Below are positions 60,255 through 64,000 of a stretch of DNA of 64,000 bases, piece after piece. The position numbers and the translations under genes were made by a program. Numbering within the stretch: position 1 is the first letter of the stretch; every line of letters starts with the position of its first letter. The notes beneath the pieces are model-generated. The model worked only from the letters and a program-made list of their open reading frames with translations. It did not search any database and was not told the DNA's origin. Source of the stretch: Streptomyces sp. BA2 (GTDB lineage: Bacteria > Actinomycetota > Actinomycetes > Streptomycetales > Streptomycetaceae); assembly GCF_009769735.1 (NCBI RefSeq), contig NZ_WSRO01000002.1, positions 2,988,001 through 3,052,000 of the forward strand, read 5' to 3'.

Positions 60255-61733
60255 TCAGGAGGAGGCCCGGCGGCGAGCCACGTACACCGCCCCGGCGCCC
60301 GCTGCGGCGATCGCCCCCGCGGCCCCGAGCAGCGCACCCGTCGGCACCGACGAACCGGTGGACGCCAGCGAGCCCCCCGTACCGCCGCCGACCGAGCCGC
60401 CTCCGCCGAGGTCGGAAGAACCCCCGCCGGTGGAACCGGAGTCGGTCGAGCCGCCCGTCGAGCCGCCCGTCGATCCGCCGCTGCCACCCGGCAGTTCCGC
60501 GCCTTCGGCGACGGAGAGCGCCACCGTCACGGGGTCGATCGCGTCGCCCTCCTTGTAGCCGGACGGCGCGTCCTCGCTCTCGAACTGCTTCGCGCCCGCC
60601 GCGGTGAACGCCGCCGGCACCTTGTCGAGGACGACGACGTCGTCCTTCGCCGCGTACGACGCCTTGGAGAGGTCGAGCGTCGCGAACTTCACGTCGCTGT
60701 TGGTGCCCTTGGGCGTGGTGACGTCCACGGTCAGCGTGCCCTTGGTGCCGTCAGCCGCCACCTTGATGTCGCTGAACTTCATGTCGATGCCGTGCGCCTT
60801 GTACTGGAAGCGGACGGCGCCGCCGAAGGACGCGTTCAGCTTCTTCGCGTCGCTGTCCACGTCGCCCTTGGCGTACGGGAAGTCGTAGCCGTTGTCGTTC
60901 TTCTCGGCGCCGCCGGAGAGCGTGGCGCCGCCGCCGGACTCGATGTAGCGGCGGAAGCTCTCCTTCACGCCCCAGGCGAGCGAGCCGTCGTGGACCTTGC
61001 CCGCCTCCTCCGAAGGCGCGGGCTTCGAGGTGGACGACGTGGGAGCGGGAGTGGGCGAGGCCGTCGTCGAACCGGACGGCGTGGGAGTCGCCGTCGGCTT
61101 CGGCGTCGGGGTCGAGGTCGGCTTACCCGTGGGCGTCGGGGTGGGCGTCGGCGACGGGGTGCCCGTCGGAGGCGTCTTCTGCGCGACCGTCAGCGGGTCG
61201 CCGTCCGCGCCGGTATAGCGGCCACCGCCGCCGAGCGCCTCGTCCGCCTCCTTCGTCAGTTTGGTCTTCATGTCGGTCATGGTGCGTGTGACGGTGACAT
61301 CGGCGAGGGGCACGTCGTCCTTGGGCGTACCGCCGTCTCTGGTGACGTCGGCGGTGATCTTCGCCTTCGCGCTGTCGAAGCGGACGTCCGCGAGCTTGAC
61401 GTCGAAGCCGTGCAGCTTGGAGGTGAAGTTCACGCTCCCCTTGAAGGCCAGGTCTACGGTGTGCTTCTCGGAATCGTAGGTCCCCGCACCATCGACGAAG
61501 CTCAACGGGCCGTTGTCCGCGGCCTGTTCGGCACCGTCAGCGACAGTGATCTTCCCTGCCGCCATACCGGTCACGTAGCTGCGGTAGCTCTCCTTGACGC
61601 CCCACGTCAGCCGGTAGTCCTTCAGCGGCACTTCGGCCGCGGACGCGGGGACGGCCGCCAGGACGGTGGCACCGAGCGCCACAGCGGTGGCGGCTGCTGC
61701 GGCGAGGGCTATCGGGCGGCGAATGGCTGCCAT
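60255..61733 (-). CDS. HtaA-domain heme-binding surface protein with LASTG sortase signal
   Basis: 492 residues from ATG at 61733 (AAGGAG, nine bases upstream). Signal peptide 1-33. Two HtaA-type domains (about 38-185 and 250-410), each starting with the conserved TWGVKESYRSYVTG or AWGVKESFRRYIES; the tyrosine of this motif is, in Corynebacterium HtaA, linked to heme binding. A Thr/Pro linker joins them. The C-terminus has Gly/Ser repeats, then LASTG (about 456-460), a membrane stretch and ARRRASS: a LAXTG sorting signal for class E sortase. The protein would be covalently bound to the peptidoglycan as first heme receiver. Confidence 0.93.
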   Translation of the reverse strand: MAAIRRPIALAAAAATAVALGATVLAAVPASAAEVPLKDYRLTWGVKESYRSYVTGMAAGKITVADGAEQAADNGPLSFVDGAGTYDSEKHTVDLAFKGSVNFTSKLHGFDVKLADVRFDSAKAKITADVTRDGGTPKDDVPLADVTVTRTMTDMKTKLTKEADEALGGGGRYTGADGDPLTVAQKTPPTGTPSPTPTPTPTGKPTSTPTPKPTATPTPSGSTTASPTPAPTSSTSKPAPSEEAGKVHDGSLAWGVKESFRRYIESGGGATLSGGAEKNDNGYDFPYAKGDVDSDAKKLNASFGGAVRFQYKAHGIDMKFSDIKVAADGTKGTLTVDVTTPKGTNSDVKFATLDLSKASYAAKDDVVVLDKVPAAFTAAGAKQFESEDAPSGYKEGDAIDPVTVALSVAEGAELPGGSGGSTGGSTGGSTDSGSTGGGSSDLGGGGSVGGGTGGSLASTGSSVPTGALLGAAGAIAAAGAGAVYVARRRASS

Positions 61734-61768
61734 GGTCAGTGGTCTCCTTGAACTGAGGCGAAGTGAAG

Positions 61769-61819
61769 TGCTGTGCAGAGCAGTGCGATGCTGTGCTGTG
61801 CAGTGCAGTAGTGCTGTGC
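61769..61819. repeat. TGCTGTGC-type low-complexity repeat between the two HtaA genes
   Basis: Copies of TGCTGTGC and GTGCAGTGCAG are run together in 51 bp (for example 61769-61776, 61789-61796, 61812-61819). They can form several alternative hairpins. It lies in the 93-bp gap after the upstream HtaA gene and before the downstream one and may attenuate or stabilise the mRNA. Confidence 0.65.
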
Positions 61820-61826
61820 GGCGACG

Positions 61827-63296
61827 TCAGGTCTGGTCGGCGCCGCGCCGTTTGCGTACGACTCCGAACGTGACCGCCGCTGCGAGCAGCACCGCCACGC
61901 CCGCCCCGACACCGATCGGCACGGCGGGCGACGAGGAGTCGGACGAGTCGGCGGCGTTCTCGGTCTTCGGCTCGGCGGGCTTCTTCGCCTGCGGTGTCGG
62001 GCTCGCGGACGAGCCGAGGTCCGGCAGGGCGGGCAGCTTCGCCTCGGCGTCGAGGGCGACGGCGAGAGAGAGCGGGTCCATCTCGGAGCCCGCCTTGTAC
62101 ATGCCGCCGAACGCCTTGGCACCGTCAGCGGTGAGCTTCGACGGCACTTCGGTGAGGGAGACGAGCCCGTCCTTCGGCTTCAGCTCCTTGGCCGCGAAGG
62201 TGATCAGCGGGGCCTTCTTCAGCGTGACGCCCTTGTCGCCCTTGCTTTTCGAGCCCTTGCTTTTCGAGCCCTTGCTTTTCGAGCCCTTGCTGTCGACGTC
62301 GGCGAAGAGCGTGCCCTTGCCGTCCTCCTTCACCTCGACGGCGACCTTGCTCAGGGCGAGGTCGAGGCCGTGCTCGCCGGTGAAGCGCACCGTGCCCGCG
62401 AAGTCCGCGTCGAGGGTCTGCTTCTTCTTGTCGTACGTCCCCTCGCCCTGCGGGAAGCGGAAGAGCGCGCCGCCGTCCTGGGCCCCGGCGGACAGTTTCC
62501 ATTCACCCTTGGCGATGGAGCCGGTGACGTACTCGCGGAAGGTGCGGCGCACGCCCCAGTCGACGGCGGCGTCCTCGATCCGGCCGGTCTTCACCTCCGC
62601 CTTCTTCCCGGACTCCGAGGGCTTCGGCGAGGGCTTCTTCGACGGCTTGCCGGAGCCGGGCTTCGCCGCGAGGTCCGTGGACAGGCTCACCCGGTCGAGC
62701 TCGGTGCCCGCCGTGTAGTACCCGGCGAAGGCCTTCGCTCCCTGGGAAGTGAGCGTGGCGGGGAGGTTGTTGAGGGCGATCGGTCCTGAGCCGCCCTTCA
62801 TGTCGATGCCGGACATGCCGAGGGTCGCGAGCGGCACCTGGGCGGTGGATGTGACCTTGCCCGTGCCCTTCTCCTTGCTGACCATGTCGGCGTAGAGCGT
62901 GCCGGAGCCGCCGGAGATCTTGACGGTGGGGCGGCTGATGGTGAGGTCGAGCTCGTACGAGCCGCCCTTCTTGTGGCCGAGGAAGTGCACCCCGCCGGAG
63001 AACCCGGCGCTGAAGGCCCCGCTGTCCGGGTCGTACGAGCCCTTCGCCGAGTGGAAGCGGAACTGGCTGCCGCCGACCGTGGCGGCGCCGCCCCGCAGCG
63101 TCGAACTCCCCTGGGCGATGGGCCCGGTGACGTAGCTCTGGAAGGAGGATTTGATGCCCCAGTCGAGCCGTCCGCCCTGGACCGTGCGGTCATCGGCGTG
63201 CGCGGCGGCCGCGGGAAGCAGTGCTCCGACGAGTGCGGTGAGCACGGCCACGGCTCCGGCGCGGGCGATGGCTCGCGCCTGTCTTGACGACGACAT
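61827..63296 (-). CDS. HtaA-domain heme-binding protein with C-terminal membrane anchor
   Basis: 489 residues from ATG at 63296 (GGAGGGG upstream). Signal peptide 1-35. Two HtaA domains (about 40-210 and 245-410) starting LDWGIKSSFQSYVTGPIAQG and VDWGVRRTFREYVTGSIAKG. A Lys/Ser-rich insert in the second domain (SKGSKSKGSKSKGSKSKGDK) is encoded by a 15-bp tandem repeat. The end is a membrane helix (VPIGVGAGVAVLLAAAVTFG) and RKRRG, without LPXTG/LAXTG, so it stays in the membrane. It would take heme from the wall-bound partner and hand it to the binding protein of the ABC transporter. Iron box upstream at 63320. Confidence 0.92.
   Translation of the reverse strand: MSSSRQARAIARAGAVAVLTALVGALLPAAAAHADDRTVQGGRLDWGIKSSFQSYVTGPIAQGSSTLRGGAATVGGSQFRFHSAKGSYDPDSGAFSAGFSGGVHFLGHKKGGSYELDLTISRPTVKISGGSGTLYADMVSKEKGTGKVTSTAQVPLATLGMSGIDMKGGSGPIALNNLPATLTSQGAKAFAGYYTAGTELDRVSLSTDLAAKPGSGKPSKKPSPKPSESGKKAEVKTGRIEDAAVDWGVRRTFREYVTGSIAKGEWKLSAGAQDGGALFRFPQGEGTYDKKKQTLDADFAGTVRFTGEHGLDLALSKVAVEVKEDGKGTLFADVDSKGSKSKGSKSKGSKSKGDKGVTLKKAPLITFAAKELKPKDGLVSLTEVPSKLTADGAKAFGGMYKAGSEMDPLSLAVALDAEAKLPALPDLGSSASPTPQAKKPAEPKTENAADSSDSSSPAVPIGVGAGVAVLLAAAVTFGVVRKRRGADQT
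62238..62290. repeat. 15-bp tandem repeat inside the membrane HtaA gene
   Basis: gcccttgcttttcga occurs three times without a mismatch (62238-62252, 62253-62267, 62268-62282), then partially to 62290. On the coding strand it gives SKGSK blocks. The frame is preserved, so copy number may vary. Confidence 0.9.
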
Positions 63297-63319
63297 GGGA
63301 CCCCTCCGGGTGTGGCTAA

Positions 63320-63338
63320 TGAGGTAAGGCTAACCTAA
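63320..63338. promoter_or_regulatory. Iron box between divergent heme-uptake genes
   Basis: TGAGGTAAGGCTAACCTAA (63320-63338) differs in few positions from the DmdR/IdeR consensus TTAGGTTAGGCTAACCTAA. It lies 24 bp before the HtaA start on the reverse strand and 109 bp before the binding protein on the forward strand. A -10-like TACGAT follows at 63341-63346. Confidence 0.9.
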
Positions 63339-63446
63339 ACTACGATCACTCGGGCTGGAACCCCCATCCCGGCCACCCGGGCACCAGGTACCTCACAGCA
63401 CCTTCGACAGCAGACCTTCAACAGCACGACAGGACGGTGGACTTCG

Positions 63447-64000
63447 GTGCATAGGCCGCGCTCACTCCGTATCGCCGGCGCGTGGACCGCCGTCCTCGCC
63501 CTGGCCCTCACGGGCTGTGGATCATCGTCGGACGGCGGTGGCGACACATCGCCGAAGACGAAGGCAGCAGCCTCAGCGCCCGACCGGGTCGAACCGCTGA
63601 AGTCCCGCCCCTCCCCCGCGCTCCCCGCCACCGTCACATCGGCCGACGGCAAGAAGGTCACCGTCGAGGACACCAGCCGGATCATGCCGCTCACCGGCAG
63701 CCTGAACGAGATCGTCTTCACGCTCGGCCTCGGCAAGAACGTCGTGGCCCGCGACATCACCGCCACCTTCGAGCAGGCGAAGAAGCTGCCGGTGGTGACA
63801 CGTGCGCACGACGTCTCGGCGGAGAGCGTCCTCTCCCTGAAGCCGACGGTCGTCCTCGCGGACACCACGACGGGGCCCGCGGAGGCCATCGATCAGATAC
63901 GTGACGCGGGCATCCCGCTGGTCGTGTTCGACCCGGCGAAGGGCCTCGACGACGTGGGCCCCCGGATCGACGCGGTGGCCAGGACGCTGGGGGTCGAGAA
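63447..64000 (+). CDS. hmuT: Hemin/siderophore-type ABC binding lipoprotein, 3' end outside window
   Basis: 184 residues visible from GTG at 63447. Basic start, hydrophobic stretch and lipobox LTGC (Cys 24). After a Pro/Ser linker the class III helical-backbone binding domain begins: DTSRIMPLTGSLNEIVFTLG, VARDITATFEQAKKLPVVTR, LSLKPTVVLADTTTGPAEAI, PLVVFDPAKGLDDVGPRIDA. Similar to HmuT-type heme receptors or BtuF. Its place opposite the HtaA genes with a shared iron box supports heme; permease and ATPase genes are expected just after the window. Confidence 0.88.
   Translation, partial: MHRPRSLRIAGAWTAVLALALTGCGSSSDGGGDTSPKTKAAASAPDRVEPLKSRPSPALPATVTSADGKKVTVEDTSRIMPLTGSLNEIVFTLGLGKNVVARDITATFEQAKKLPVVTRAHDVSAESVLSLKPTVVLADTTTGPAEAIDQIRDAGIPLVVFDPAKGLDDVGPRIDAVARTLGVE

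Noticed and set aside
62238..62290. CRISPR-like repeats
   Set aside because: Direct tandem units without spacers, inside a coding frame; no cas genes in the window.
1..64000. tRNA, rRNA, insertion sequences or prophage
   Set aside because: No cloverleaf-like or rRNA sequence, transposase, integrase or phage gene was recognised on either strand.

Overview
The window is high-GC DNA with the strong third-position GC bias, GTG/TTG starts and gene families of an actinobacterium. The content (MalR-type LacI regulator, SARP/AfsR-type regulator, GlnE beside GlnA2, LAXTG sorting signal, DmdR/IdeR-like iron boxes, DUF1996, DUF3105/DUF305) points to the core chromosome of a Streptomyces species. I see no insertion sequences, integrases, tRNA genes or CRISPR arrays.

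Layout. 0-6 kb: tail of a LuxR-type response regulator, a secreted DUF1996 protein, a small lipoprotein, and a large Tat-secreted GH89 alpha-N-acetylglucosaminidase ending in a 14-bp hairpin. 6-13 kb: a TPR protein, a sigma-like protein fused to a membrane anchor, a reverse-strand set (ferritin-like diiron protein, PDR-type ferredoxin reductase, TetR, GNAT) and a receiver-GAF-SpoIIE phosphatase. 13-21 kb: alpha-glucosidase plus MalR-like repressor, PAP2 protein, YtcJ-like amidohydrolase with an APC permease, and a divergent TetR. 21-29 kb: nitrogen block (glnE, glnA2) with a PPOX-type flavoprotein and two VOC paralogues, then the DUF3105-DUF305 pair. 29-35 kb: a LacI-controlled regulon consisting of a 2-hydroxyacid dehydrogenase divergent from an LplB/YtcP-type oligosaccharide ABC transporter; both promoters carry a GTAACCG operator motif. 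35-41 kb: alpha/beta hydrolase and DUF998 protein, a probable copper-responsive pair (DUF6153 and multicopper oxidase, with a CsoR-like operator) and NAD synthetase. 41-49.5 kb: two MFS exporters, a TetR with a clear operator, panB, and a DrrAB-type ABC exporter. 49.5-58.5 kb: an AfsR-like giant regulator, small conserved proteins, an M50 protease, an F420:NADP reductase, a sialidase without signal peptide and methionine aminopeptidase. 58.6-64 kb: an iron-regulated heme locus with heme oxygenase, a PhzF protein, two HtaA-domain heme-binding surface proteins (one with a LASTG sortase signal) and a divergent hemin/siderophore-type binding lipoprotein that runs off the window.

Two families of intergenic inverted repeats recur at gene 3' ends. 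Family A has arms TCCTCAAACGCCGGA and GGGAAGGGGCGGGGTTGGGG. Family B has CCGCCGC-loop-GCGGCGG followed by TTTCCCGCCCACCCACCC. They lie mainly between convergent genes, where they could act as two-way terminators. One copy of A has a piece of B in its loop. The best new leads are these repeats, the LacI-controlled divergon, the sigma-like membrane protein, the diiron/reductase pair and the HtaA/sortase heme route. Function assignments are from sequence reading only; no database search was possible.
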